A stretch of 61,550 nucleotides of DNA from Aerococcus sp. UBA6277. GTDB lineage: Bacteria; Bacillota; Bacilli; Lactobacillales; Aerococcaceae. A program made the translations under genes and the position numbers. The notes beneath the pieces are model-generated. The model was not told where the DNA came from, did not search any database, and was given only the letters and a program-made list of their open reading frames with translations. Of this stretch, positions 8,936-17,208 are shown piece by piece. Location of the stretch: the NCBI RefSeq assembly GCF_002440555.1, contig NZ_DJUR01000004.1, forward strand, positions 1 to 61,550, written 5' to 3'. Numbering within the stretch: the first letter of the stretch is position 1; every line of letters starts with the position of its first letter.

Positions 8936-9823
8936 TTAACCTTTCACTGCCCCTGCAGTTAAACCTTTAACCATGTTCTTGGATCCGATAACGAAGATGG
9001 CTAGACTAGGTATCATTGAAACAATAACACCCGCTACCATTAAAACTAATGATTGCGAGTCTACACTATTCAACATTGAAATCCCGATTTGAACAGTTCG
9101 CGCATTATCATTATTCGTTACTAATAACGGCCACATGTACATGTTCCAACCAGCAAGGAATGACTGAACAGCCATTGAACCTAGCGTCGGTCTTAGTAGT
9201 GGGAACATAATTTCAAAAACGAAACGTAAATCTTTGCAGCCGTCCATTTTAGCTGCTTCATAAATTTCATAAGGGAAGTTTTGTAGCGCCTGTGTACATA
9301 AAAAGATGTTAAATGCTGAAGCCATAAAAGGTAGAATCAACACAATAATTGAATCATTTAAGCCCCATCCAGATACCATCAAGAATTGAGAGATAATCAC
9401 CGCTTCACCCGGAACCATCATGGTAGAAAGGATTAAGGCATACACTAATTTACTGCCTTTAAAGTTTACAAATCTAAAAGCAAAACCGGCTAATAAAGAT
9501 GTCAGAATCTGTAATAAGGTAACAGATGTTGCTACAATAATTGAGTTAATAATATAGCGACCTAATGGTGCAATATCAAAAACTTGAACAAAGTTTGTTA
9601 ACGTTGGGTTTTGCGGGAATAGCATTGAATTTGGATCATATAATTCAGCTGATGGTTTCACAGCCATTAATACGGCATAAATTAAAGGAAACATCATAAA
9701 AAGCCACATGATCACGTTAAGGACAATTATGCCTACCCGTTGAACGCTTTGCTTCATCAAATATTTCTGATCTTGTTTATTACGGTTAGTAACTGCTGTT
9801 GAAATTGCATGCGTGCTGGCCAT
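8936..9823 (-). CDS. ugpE: ABC transporter permease, UgpE type
   Basis: This 295-residue membrane protein has six predicted helices and the EAA loop EAAKMDGCKDLRFVFEIMFP near residue 190, which docks on the ATPase. A charged N-terminal tail (residues 1-29) precedes the first helix. Its ATG shares a base with the stop codon of the upstream permease gene (TAATG), so the two are translationally coupled. It belongs to the MalG-like half of the CUT1 sugar importer class. Confidence 0.91.
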   Translation of the reverse strand: MASTHAISTAVTNRNKQDQKYLMKQSVQRVGIIVLNVIMWLFMMFPLIYAVLMAVKPSAELYDPNSMLFPQNPTLTNFVQVFDIAPLGRYIINSIIVATSVTLLQILTSLLAGFAFRFVNFKGSKLVYALILSTMMVPGEAVIISQFLMVSGWGLNDSIIVLILPFMASAFNIFLCTQALQNFPYEIYEAAKMDGCKDLRFVFEIMFPLLRPTLGSMAVQSFLAGWNMYMWPLLVTNNDNARTVQIGISMLNSVDSQSLVLMVAGVIVSMIPSLAIFVIGSKNMVKGLTAGAVKG

Positions 9824-10716
9824 TATTTATTACCCCTTCCTCGAATGATGAACATCATAATGGTTAACACCATAATGATGACGAATAAAACAACTGATTC
9901 TGCTGAGGCAAAACCATACCGGTAGTTCATAAAGGCATTCTTGTAAATATCATAAACAATGACGTTTGTTGCTTCACCTGGACCACCTTTAGTCAAGATA
10001 TTGATTTGACCAAAACCTTGGAAGGCATTAATTACGTTGGTTACAATAACAAAGAAGAACGTAGGGCCTAATGAAGGAATGGTAACATTGATAAATTTTT
10101 GAAAACCGTTGGCCCCATCAATTGAGGCACTTTCATATAAAGCATCATCAATACTCGCTAATCCAGAAGAGAAATATAAAAAGTTCATCCCCGAATTCAA
10201 CCAGCCAGTTAAAATCCCTACAACTATCAGAGACCATGTTGGATGCGTTAAAAGGTTCTGATTAGTGCCGATTAACTTGTTTACAATCCCTACTGTCGGG
10301 TTTAACATGACTTGGAAAATCATGGCCATACCTGCAGATGCAATAGCCATTGGCATCGCATAAGAGGTAGAGAAAAATCTAATCCCAGGGAATGACCGTT
10401 GACATAGCATAGCCGCTATTAGTCCAACTGTCACACCAAAAAGTACAACAATCAAAACAAACTGGAATGATACCATCATTGCATTCCAGAATGATTTACT
10501 GGTAAATAATTCTGCATAGTTTCTCAATCCAAGAAACTGGGACATTTGACCGAAAGAATCGGTGAGATATAGCGAACGGAAAATCGTTTGGATAAAAGGC
10601 CAAAACATAAATACTGTTAAAACTAACAAAGCTGGTAACAAGTACATATAAGGTTGGATTCGTTCACCCAGGGTCTTCTTTGCTTTAATGATGACAATTT
10701 CATCTGTACGTTCCAA
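9823..10716 (-). CDS. ugpA: ABC transporter permease, UgpA type
   Basis: This MalF-like permease has six predicted helices and the EAA loop ESASIDGANGFQKFINVTIP near its last third. I start it at TTG 10716 (LERTDEIVIIK) because AAGGAG lies 7 bases upstream. The open frame extends to 10770, but that extension runs through a hairpin and has no ribosome binding site. The result is 297 residues, normal for the family. The gene follows the binding-protein gene after a stable hairpin that may lower its expression relative to that gene. Confidence 0.88.
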   Translation of the reverse strand: MERTDEIVIIKAKKTLGERIQPYMYLLPALLVLTVFMFWPFIQTIFRSLYLTDSFGQMSQFLGLRNYAELFTSKSFWNAMMVSFQFVLIVVLFGVTVGLIAAMLCQRSFPGIRFFSTSYAMPMAIASAGMAMIFQVMLNPTVGIVNKLIGTNQNLLTHPTWSLIVVGILTGWLNSGMNFLYFSSGLASIDDALYESASIDGANGFQKFINVTIPSLGPTFFFVIVTNVINAFQGFGQINILTKGGPGEATNVIVYDIYKNAFMNYRYGFASAESVVLFVIIMVLTIMMFIIRGRGNK

Positions 10717-10741
10717 AATTGTGCTCCTTTCAAAATTTAAA

Positions 10742-10766
10742 ACAGCCGGAAAAAGATTCCGGCTGT
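10742..10766 (-). terminator. Intra-operon hairpin between ugpB and ugpA
   Basis: ACAGCCGGAA (10742-10751) and TTCCGGCTGT (10757-10766) form a perfect 10-bp stem with a 5-base loop. On the minus strand it is followed by TTTTAAATTTTG, an imperfect U-tract. This is typical of a leaky terminator or 3'-end stabiliser that keeps the binding protein in excess over the permeases. Confidence 0.75.
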
Positions 10767-10780
10767 ACAAAGTCTAAATC

Positions 10781-12127
10781 TTATTGATTCGTCGCATTGT
10801 AGTTCTCAAGTGCTGCATTTGTTTGATCAGCCATATTTTGAACTGCCTCTTCTGCAGTGATTTCATCATTTAAAAGACGTTCTAATTCTGCTTCGAAGTA
10901 CATACGCGCTTCTTGGTTTACACCAGATAAAGCACCTTGATCTTCAGCTGTTGCATCATGTAATTGGTCGATCGCTGTTTGGAATTGAGGGAAATCTGCT
11001 AAGTTATCTTTGAATACTTGTTCGTCATGGGCATTTTTGTTTACAGGGAAGTAACCTGTGTCTGCATTCCATTGCGCTTGAACTTCTGGTGTTACGAGGT
11101 ATTCCATGAAGTCCCAAGTAGCATCTTTCTTAGCTTCATCTTCAGATTCGATCATCCATAGTGACGCACCACCGATTGAAACCCCACCTTCATCTTCCGC
11201 AGATAATGCTGGGAAGTAAGCAGTACCTACTTCGAATCGGCCGTCAACTTCTGTTAAGATTTGACGTAATGTTGCTGTTGAAGCTAAAGTGATTGCAGAT
11301 TGACCTGAAACGAACTCAGCTTGTCCACCTGTACGTCCTACGTTAGGTGCTACACCTTCGTCTTGTGCTTTTTTCCAAGTTTCTAAGGCACGTAACATGC
11401 TACCATTTTGGTCGAATACAGCTTCTGTTGGTGCAGCTTCACGGCCGTTACCATTGTTGTACATATCTTCTTCAGTTTTGTTGATAAATTGCTCGATGTA
11501 CCAACCATAGATAGTTAATGACATTGGCATTTCAATGCCTGCTTTAGTTAATTGTGGTGAAATTTCAATTATTTCTTCAAATGTAGTTGGTACTTCCTCG
11601 ATCCCTGCTTGTTCAAATAGGTCTGCGTTGTAGTACATTAACGGTGTAGAAGAGTTGAATGGCATAGAATATAAAGTATTACCTTTTGTATAGTAAGCTA
11701 ATAAGTTTTCTTCTAAGTCAGCTAACTCGAATCCAGATTCGTCAACGTAATCTTGAACAGGAACTGTCAAACCTGAGTCGATCATGAATGTCATCCCTTG
11801 TTCAAATACTTGAACCAAGTCGGCACCAACATCAGAACCAGATGCAGATGAACGTAATTTAGTTAATGTTTCATCATACGTTCCTTGGTATTGTGCGTTT
11901 ACAAAAACTTCGTCTTGTGACTCGTTGTATTGATCAACAATTTTTTGTAACGCTTCACCAGTAGATCCACCCATACCATGCCAAAATACTAATTCAGTTT
12001 CGCCTTCCGTAGCACCAGTAGACGCATTAGATGATTCAGAACCTGCACTAGCATTTCCACATGCAGCTAATAACGCAGCTGATAATAACCCTACACCAAA
12101 GCGCATCACATTCTTGTTAAATTTCAT
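10781..12127 (-). CDS. ugpB: ABC transporter substrate-binding lipoprotein, UgpB type
   Basis: With the start at 12127 (MKFNKNVMRFG, preceded by GGAGGAAATAAGG), the protein has a lipoprotein signal ending in LLAACGN, so it is acylated on cysteine and exposed at the outer face of the membrane. A Ser/Gly/Thr linker follows. The family 1 solute-binding domain carries ELVFWHGMGGSTGEAL near its start and ADTGYFPV near its end, both typical of UgpB relatives that bind glycerol-3-phosphate or glycerophosphocholine. The in-frame extension to 12160 lacks a good site. It is the first gene of the operon. Confidence 0.9.
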   Translation of the reverse strand: MKFNKNVMRFGVGLLSAALLAACGNASAGSESSNASTGATEGETELVFWHGMGGSTGEALQKIVDQYNESQDEVFVNAQYQGTYDETLTKLRSSASGSDVGADLVQVFEQGMTFMIDSGLTVPVQDYVDESGFELADLEENLLAYYTKGNTLYSMPFNSSTPLMYYNADLFEQAGIEEVPTTFEEIIEISPQLTKAGIEMPMSLTIYGWYIEQFINKTEEDMYNNGNGREAAPTEAVFDQNGSMLRALETWKKAQDEGVAPNVGRTGGQAEFVSGQSAITLASTATLRQILTEVDGRFEVGTAYFPALSAEDEGGVSIGGASLWMIESEDEAKKDATWDFMEYLVTPEVQAQWNADTGYFPVNKNAHDEQVFKDNLADFPQFQTAIDQLHDATAEDQGALSGVNQEARMYFEAELERLLNDEITAEEAVQNMADQTNAALENYNATNQ

Positions 12128-12569
12128 TGTCCTTATTTCCTCCCGAAAAATTGATCTCAAATTTTTAACTCCGCTATTTATCTTAAACTACCAATATTAA
12201 CTTCCAATCAACTTTCAGTATTAGTTTTGAAAATAATCAGTAAAGTCTTTAATTCGAATTATTTACACTTAATTGATTTTATTTAACATATAAAAACGAA
12301 TAAATCCCTATCACATCAAGCACGTCACTGTATTCAAGGGTTGCTGATTCCCAAATCTAGATGTGATTTTTGTAAATATTAAGTGAATTATTTACAATTA
12401 CCCGGTATTAACATCCCGTATTCCTTTATTATGGATATTTCGATTAGAATATTCATAGCTATTCCCAGTTAATCTCTATTTTCCATTTCGTTCTATATAT
12501 AAGATTTAAGTTTTCTAGACTTTTAGGTTATGATAAAGGGAATTCATTTTGTAAGGAGGATGGTCATTT
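12128..12569. promoter_or_regulatory. Intergenic control region of the ugp-like operon
   Basis: This AT-rich region between divergent genes holds no ORF I can support. The 12-mer GAATTATTTACA occurs twice in the same orientation (12256-12267 and 12385-12396). The second copy is part of a dyad, TGTAAATA (12371-12378) and TATTTACA (12389-12396), with a 10-base centre. These are good candidates for regulator binding sites of the ugp operon. At the right end, GTAAGGAGGATG serves the GNAT gene. I could not fix -35/-10 boxes with confidence. Confidence 0.55.
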
Positions 12570-13082
12570 ATGACACAATTACATCAATGTAGTGTGGCCG
12601 ATGTGGATGAGCTAAGAGCTGTCTCTATCGAAACCTATACGGATACTTTTGGAGAATTTAATTCAGATGAAAATATGCGGATTTACTTGGAGGATGCCTA
12701 CAACCGCGATAAGTTGCTAGCTGAATTAGCAGAAACTAACAGTCAGTTCTACTTTTTGAAGGAAAATAATGAAACAGTTGGCTACTTGAAACTCAATGTT
12801 GGGGATGCCCAGACTGAATACATAGGTAACAACTTACTTGAGGTTGAACGGATTTATGTGCGGACAGCCTTTCTACGTAATGGTTACGGAACCAAACTAA
12901 TTCAAACGGCTGAAGAAATCGCACGTGAACTTGGTGTAAACGGTATGTGGCTTGGCGTTTGGGAACATAACCAACGTGCCCTAAATTTCTATAGCAAAAT
13001 GGGCTTCCGTCACATAAGCCAACATTCTTTCTTCATGGCTGACGATGAACAAATTGATTTAATATACTATAAAGACCTATGA
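12570..13082 (+). CDS. GNAT-family N-acetyltransferase
   Basis: This 170-residue cytoplasmic acetyltransferase carries the acetyl-CoA pyrophosphate loop RIYVRTAFLRNGYGTKLI (R-x-x-G-x-G type) near residues 93-110, and the later GVWEHNQRALNFYSKMGF motif typical of GNAT domains. It resembles ribosomal-protein or small-molecule acetyltransferases, but its substrate is not readable. AAGGAGG precedes the ATG and a strong terminator follows, so it is monocistronic. Confidence 0.88.
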   Translation: MTQLHQCSVADVDELRAVSIETYTDTFGEFNSDENMRIYLEDAYNRDKLLAELAETNSQFYFLKENNETVGYLKLNVGDAQTEYIGNNLLEVERIYVRTAFLRNGYGTKLIQTAEEIARELGVNGMWLGVWEHNQRALNFYSKMGFRHISQHSFFMADDEQIDLIYYKDL

Positions 13083-13106
13083 AATAAATGACCTAGAAGA
13101 AATAGA

Positions 13107-13136
13107 AAATCCCTGGACATGAATCCAGGGATTTTT
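13107..13136 (+). terminator. Rho-independent terminator
   Basis: AAATCCCTGGA pairs with TCCAGGGATTT around CATGAA, with a T-run after. It ends the GNAT gene and may also serve the minus-strand pseudogene. Confidence 0.9.
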
Positions 13137-13150
13137 GCTTACTATTCTGT

Positions 13151-13422
13151 TTACGCTACCTCTTGCAATCTAAATTTCTGCCAAGATTTGATTTCATCGA
13201 GAATGAAGATTTCTTCCTCACGAATGCGTCCAACCACATTACTTTTACCATAATTTTCCATGTCTTTCAGCGCAATTTGTAGTTCACCAGCGTAATGGCC
13301 GTTTCACTACTTTCGATAATAATGTCCCCTCGATTAAAGTGCAGGGTATCGAATAAGATTCCTCTTTCGCTTGCTGGCAAGTCAGCGACTGGTTCAAAAT
13401 CAAAATAGTTTATTTTAACCAT
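13151..13422 (-). pseudogene. Frameshifted small gene of unknown function
   Basis: On the minus strand an ATG at 13422 opens MVKINYFDFEPVADL and runs to a premature TGA after NYKLR. Just before that stop (around GCCATTACGCTGG) a different frame takes over as AGELQIALKDMENYG and continues cleanly to TAA at 13151 (ending RLQEVA). The total span of 272 bases is not divisible by three, consistent with a single-base-scale indel. The joined product would be about 90 residues. I do not recognise the family. No clear ribosome binding site precedes the ATG. Confidence 0.6.
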
Positions 13423-13479
13423 ATCTAAAGCACAATGATTTTTTTATCATTAGTAAAAGCAAAAAATCGCTTAAATCTA

Positions 13480-13507
13480 TTGACTTTTATAGTGAAACGT
13501 TCATAAT
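13480..13507 (+). promoter_or_regulatory. Sigma-A promoter of kup
   Basis: TTGACT (13480-13485) and CATAAT (13502-13507) are separated by 16 bases and lie about 45 bases before the kup start codon. Confidence 0.7.
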
Positions 13508-13549
13508 TTGGTAATCTTGAAAAAATTTTGAATATTATTGGAGAGTATA

Positions 13550-15559
13550 ATGACAAGTAAAAATAGTATAAACAATAAACTTTCTTTTGCGGGATTGTTG
13601 ATTGCAATGGGCGTTGTATATGGAGATATAGGAACTAGTCCTTTATATGTAATGAAAGCAATTATAAATGATAATGGTGGATTAACGAATATTAGTCCTG
13701 ACTTTGTTATCGGTTCTGTTTCATTAATTTTTTGGACTATTACCCTACTAACCTCAATCAAATACGTCTTAATAGCGTTAAAAGCAGATAATAAAGGAGA
13801 AGGTGGTATTTTTGCCTTATATACTTTAGTACGAAAAAGAGCCCGCTATCTTATCATCCCAGCGATGATTGGTGGGGCTGCACTTTTAGCTGACGGCGTC
13901 CTTACGCCCGCTGTGACCGTAACAACTGCCATTGAAGGCTTGCGTGGTGTGCCGGCATTTTATAATCATTTTGGTGAAAGTCAACAAATTGTAATTGCCA
14001 TCACCTTGACTATCATACTCCTACTTTTTGGGATTCAACGATTTGGTACTGATGTAGTAGGCCGAGCATTTGGGCCAATTATGTTTGCGTGGTTCACCTT
14101 TTTAGGTATTGTTGGATTATTAAACTTTATAGGCGATTGGACAGTTATTAGAGCTTTGAATCCTTACTATGCTTTTAAAATTTTATTTAGTCCAGATAAT
14201 AAAAATGGTATTTTTATCTTAGGTAGTGTCTTTTTAGCAACTACTGGTGCTGAAGCTTTGTATTCCGATTTAGGCCATGCTCGATTAGCAAATATTCGTG
14301 CTAGTTGGCCATATATTAAAAGCTGTTTAACCTTGAATTACCTTGGTCAAGCAGCTTGGTTGTTGAAGGTTAGAAATAACCCGGACTACCAAGAAATTGA
14401 AGACTTAAATCCCTTTTTCGCAATGCTTCCAGAAGGTTGGCTAATATTTGGCGTAATATTTGCTACGGTTGCGGCTGTTATCGCCTCTCAAGCGTTGATT
14501 TCAGGCTCATTTTCTTTAGTTTCTGAAGCAATTAAGTTAAAACTATTACCGAGACTGAAAATATTATATCCAGGCTCTTCTATTGGTCAAATGTATATTC
14601 CAACAATTAATTTACTGCTATGGATTTTTACATCTTGTGTAGTAATCGCCTTTCAAACATCTGCGCGTATGGAAGCTGCGTATGGTCTGTCTATAACAAT
14701 TACCATGCTAATGACAACTATCTTATTACATGCATATCTGATGCAGATTGGTCAACCTAAACTAGTCTCACATACCCTTACCTTATTCTTTGCGTTAATT
14801 GAAGGGATTTTCTTTATTTCGAGTATCACTAAATTCTTTCATGGTGGATATGTTGCTGTGATGATTGCTGCCATTATTTTATTCATCATGGTGATATGGC
14901 AATGGGGCAACCAAATTGAAGCCAAGACAGAAGATCTTATTGATATAGATGATTATTTAGACCAAATTGGTGAATTACGAAAAGATCCCTCATTGCCTTT
15001 AAATCAAACAAATGTCGTTTTCTTAGTTGCGCATATGAATGACTCTATTATCGGGCGTCAATATATCTATTCGATCCTTGATAAACGGCCTAAAAAGGCA
15101 AGAGTTTATTGGTTTGTAAATGTTGTTGTAACTGACGAACCTTATACAAAAGCCTATGAGGTTGACATGATGGATACGGACTATGTCGTTAAAGTGAAAT
15201 TACATCTTGGATTCAAAGTCACTCAAGAGATTAATGTTTATATTCGCCAAATCATCCATGACTTAATGACAAGTGGCCGATTGCCAAAACAACCACAGAA
15301 ATATACCATTACACCCGGTCGAGAAGTCGGTGACTTCCAATTCGTTATTATTCATGAGAAGCTTTCTCAGACTTCTGAACTAACATCTATTGAGCGTCAA
15401 GTTATGCAACTCAAATTATTTATTAAAGAACACGTTCAACCAACTGCTTCAGCCTTTGGCTTGGATTATTCAGAAGTATTAAACGAATATGTGCCTTTAG
15501 TTATTGGAAATGAGAGAAAAATAACACTAACTGAAATTACTAATAACAATGTACAATAG
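13550..15559 (+). CDS. kup: Kup/Trk-system potassium uptake protein
   Basis: This 669-residue KUP transporter imports K+ with protons across the cytoplasmic membrane. The family motif GVVYGDIGTSPLYV lies near the N-terminus, about 12 hydrophobic helices fill the first 430 residues, and a soluble C-terminal domain follows as usual. I start at ATG 13550 because GGAGAG precedes it; the frame opens at TTG 13538 within that site. The gene has its own promoter and a terminator at 15635-15665, so it is monocistronic. In lactic acid bacteria such proteins can be controlled by cyclic di-AMP. That is family knowledge, not seen here. Confidence 0.93.
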   Translation: MTSKNSINNKLSFAGLLIAMGVVYGDIGTSPLYVMKAIINDNGGLTNISPDFVIGSVSLIFWTITLLTSIKYVLIALKADNKGEGGIFALYTLVRKRARYLIIPAMIGGAALLADGVLTPAVTVTTAIEGLRGVPAFYNHFGESQQIVIAITLTIILLLFGIQRFGTDVVGRAFGPIMFAWFTFLGIVGLLNFIGDWTVIRALNPYYAFKILFSPDNKNGIFILGSVFLATTGAEALYSDLGHARLANIRASWPYIKSCLTLNYLGQAAWLLKVRNNPDYQEIEDLNPFFAMLPEGWLIFGVIFATVAAVIASQALISGSFSLVSEAIKLKLLPRLKILYPGSSIGQMYIPTINLLLWIFTSCVVIAFQTSARMEAAYGLSITITMLMTTILLHAYLMQIGQPKLVSHTLTLFFALIEGIFFISSITKFFHGGYVAVMIAAIILFIMVIWQWGNQIEAKTEDLIDIDDYLDQIGELRKDPSLPLNQTNVVFLVAHMNDSIIGRQYIYSILDKRPKKARVYWFVNVVVTDEPYTKAYEVDMMDTDYVVKVKLHLGFKVTQEINVYIRQIIHDLMTSGRLPKQPQKYTITPGREVGDFQFVIIHEKLSQTSELTSIERQVMQLKLFIKEHVQPTASAFGLDYSEVLNEYVPLVIGNERKITLTEITNNNVQ

Positions 15560-15634
15560 TAGGAGCTAGTTATATTGATTAATAACTATAAAATGGAACT
15601 CTATAATGTGTCCCAGAAGTCAGGCTAATTTTAA

Positions 15635-15666
15635 GAGCGTTGACCAATCGGCCAACGCTTTTTTAT
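15635..15666 (+). terminator. Rho-independent terminator of kup
   Basis: AGCGTTGACC (15635-15644) pairs with GGCCAACGCT (15650-15659) with one mismatch around AATC, then a T-run. Confidence 0.85.
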
Positions 15667-15781
15667 TACATAAATTAAATTGCTTCCTACATCTTTATAT
15701 TCAACTAACAATATTTCGAGTTCGATCACTCTGCATAACGTTTCCACCTTCCAATTCCTTTCATAAATATACGCAACAAAA

Positions 15782-15807
15782 AAGCAACTTATTATTTTAA
15801 GCTGCTT
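15782..15807 (-). terminator. Terminator of the minus-strand orphan gene
   Basis: On the minus strand AAGCAGCTT and AAGTTGCTT form a 9-bp stem with one G-U pair, followed by TTTTTG. It lies just downstream of the gene ending at 15820. Confidence 0.65.
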
Positions 15808-15819
15808 AAAACCATATTT

Positions 15820-16356
15820 CTAAAAATTAAAATTATTAAATTCATGAATATCAATTAAATTTTTCGCTTTATCATTTATACCAGAATTATTTTTATACCG
15901 TTCTAACCATTTTTCCGTACCTTCAATAATTTCTTCACAGAATTCATCTACTTGTAATTGGAGGACATCATTAATCCTATTACGGTGTATAAAATTATTT
16001 GTATATTGATCAGGCTTTAAAAATATAAAATTACTTAGATGTTTTCTTGCCTTTTGATTAATAATTTCTGTCTCCCCTTGGTGTAGCATAGAACAACGTA
16101 ATGCATAAAAATCTCCCCCAGTTAAGAAACTGACTTCCTCATGGTCTGCTCCTACCTCTTTTATATACTCTCCTTGCATATAATCTTCGAACCATTTTAC
16201 ATAACGCTCCCCAGTATATTTATCAGGGAATTGCAACTTTGATGTTACATCAGGCAAAGTAAATGCCACAACTAATGCACTGTAATAATTTCTAATATTT
16301 AAATCCATTCTTACAGCTTCAATAATAACACGAATTTTATCTTCTACAGTCGACAT
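15820..16356 (-). CDS. Unknown protein with HEPN-like Rx4H motif
   Basis: I do not recognise this 178-residue protein. It is soluble, with no signal or membrane segment, and probably mostly helical. The segment GGDFYALRCSMLHQGE (about residues 90-105) contains R-C-S-M-L-H, matching the R-x4-6-H active-site motif of HEPN RNases, in a hydrophobic helix context. The gene has its own terminator and lies between kup and the left attachment site, so it is either chromosomal or left by an earlier element at this site. No catalytic partner gene (MNT or similar) is adjacent. A defence or RNA-cleaving role is only a hypothesis. Confidence 0.7.
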   Translation of the reverse strand: MSTVEDKIRVIIEAVRMDLNIRNYYSALVVAFTLPDVTSKLQFPDKYTGERYVKWFEDYMQGEYIKEVGADHEEVSFLTGGDFYALRCSMLHQGETEIINQKARKHLSNFIFLKPDQYTNNFIHRNRINDVLQLQVDEFCEEIIEGTEKWLERYKNNSGINDKAKNLIDIHEFNNFNF

Positions 16357-16488
16357 AATTTCCCACCCAAACTTTTACTTTAATATAGCACATTATTTAG
16401 AAGTATAAAAATGAAGAACTACAATATATAGGACTGATGACAAAAAACGAGGGTTACCATTATCATTAAGTTAATCATAATAAAAAAT

Positions 16489-16530
16489 AAGACCTCATAA
16501 ACATTGATTAAACGATGTTTATGAGGTCTT
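16489..16530. terminator. 16-bp perfect bidirectional terminator outside the left att site
   Basis: AAGACCTCATAAACAT (16489-16504) pairs perfectly with ATGTTTATGAGGTCTT (16515-16530), with an A-run before and TTTTA after. The flank TAAAAAATAAGACC (16481-16494) is identical to the flank of the terminator at the right end of the prophage (55411-55424). In an uninfected ancestor it would lie about 68 bases past the guaA stop codon. Confidence 0.85.
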
Positions 16531-16531
16531 T

Positions 16532-16549
16532 TAGTACCATTATAGTACC
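16532..16549 (-). repeat. Tandem GGTACTA boxes, arm-site-like, outside the prophage
   Basis: On the minus strand GGTACTATAATGGTACTA is two GGTACTA heptamers 11 bases apart. This is the same layout as the GGTATCA pair found at both prophage ends, but with a different heptamer. It lies about 50 bases from the left core. Confidence 0.5.
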
Positions 16550-16597
16550 GCTATTTTTTGGAAGCTCTAATATAGCAAGGATTGAGTGGTTTTTAAA

Positions 16598-16611
16598 TTA
16601 TTCCCACTCGA
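16598..16611. other. Left attachment core (attL)
   Basis: TTATTCCCACTCGA here is identical to the last codons and stop of guaA at 55467-55480. Sequence on both sides differs between copies, so the shared core is 14 bp. Confidence 0.88.
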
Positions 16612-16713
16612 CGATATTAATTTGCTACTAATTTAAAAATGCTTTTAAATCAACGTCCCTACTATGAGTATTATACATATTATTTGTAGTTTTATGTGTT
16701 TTAAACTGCTTTT

Positions 16714-16731
16714 GGTATCAAAATGGTATCA
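16714..16731 (+). repeat. Integrase arm-type site, left (GGTATCA tandem)
   Basis: GGTATCAAAATGGTATCA is identical to 55390-55407 at the right end. Two heptamers lie 11 bases apart, about one helical turn, and 103 bases inside the left core. This fits arm binding by the N-terminal domain of a tyrosine integrase. Confidence 0.7.
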
Positions 16732-16743
16732 TTGAATCTTTTT

Positions 16744-17034
16744 TCAATCTGAAACAATTTCACCCATTGGAATAAATGATTCATATTCATTCTCAAACTC
16801 TTGTTCAATGTCACGACTATCTTTATTCATCTCAAAAATGTATAAGTTACCAAATACCGCTGCTACTGTGTAGGTAGTATAGACATCATTATTTAATTTG
16901 TAAATTGCATACGCCGGACTAACATAGCACTCTGCTAACCAACTGTAATCAAGGTTAGGTTTATAACCAAGCGATTGTAACCAAACTGGTGTATTGAAAT
17001 CTTCTTCTACTGGTGTTGTTGAAATAAGTTTCAT
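16744..17034 (-). CDS. Unknown 96-residue protein at the prophage left end
   Basis: I do not recognise the family. The product is soluble, acidic and rich in aromatic residues (for example LAECYVSPAYAIYKL and NDVYTTYTVAAVFGNLYIF), suggesting a small beta-sheet protein. I start at ATG 17034 because AAAGGTGG lies about 8 bases upstream; a GTG at 17046 overlaps that site. It is isolated from the late operon by two terminators and sits next to attL, the usual place for lysogenic cargo. Its function is unknown. Confidence 0.7.
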   Translation of the reverse strand: MKLISTTPVEEDFNTPVWLQSLGYKPNLDYSWLAECYVSPAYAIYKLNNDVYTTYTVAAVFGNLYIFEMNKDSRDIEQEFENEYESFIPMGEIVSD

Positions 17035-17079
17035 GTCTTTACCCACCTTTTATTGTGATGATTGAATTATAGCATAAAA

Positions 17080-17116
17080 AAATGCCCTTACCTCTAATTA
17101 AGAAGTAAGGGCATTT
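17080..17116. terminator. Strong bidirectional terminator
   Basis: AAATGCCCTTAC (17080-17091) pairs perfectly with GTAAGGGCATTT (17105-17116). On the minus strand a T-run follows. It ends the GNAT cargo transcript and insulates the gene at 16744-17034. Confidence 0.9.
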
Positions 17117-17208
17117 AACGTGCTAAGTGGGAGCGAAGCACATCAGTAATATGAGTTATTTTAATGGAAAAATTTGCCACCACCGTTTAGGGTGAGGGTA
17201 ATAATAAG

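Noticed and set aside
13425..13761. Minus-strand open frames over the kup start
   Set aside because: They are shadows of the kup N-terminus and its promoter.
15606..15800. 64-codon plus-strand open frame after kup
   Set aside because: It runs through the kup terminator hairpin and lacks a ribosome binding site.
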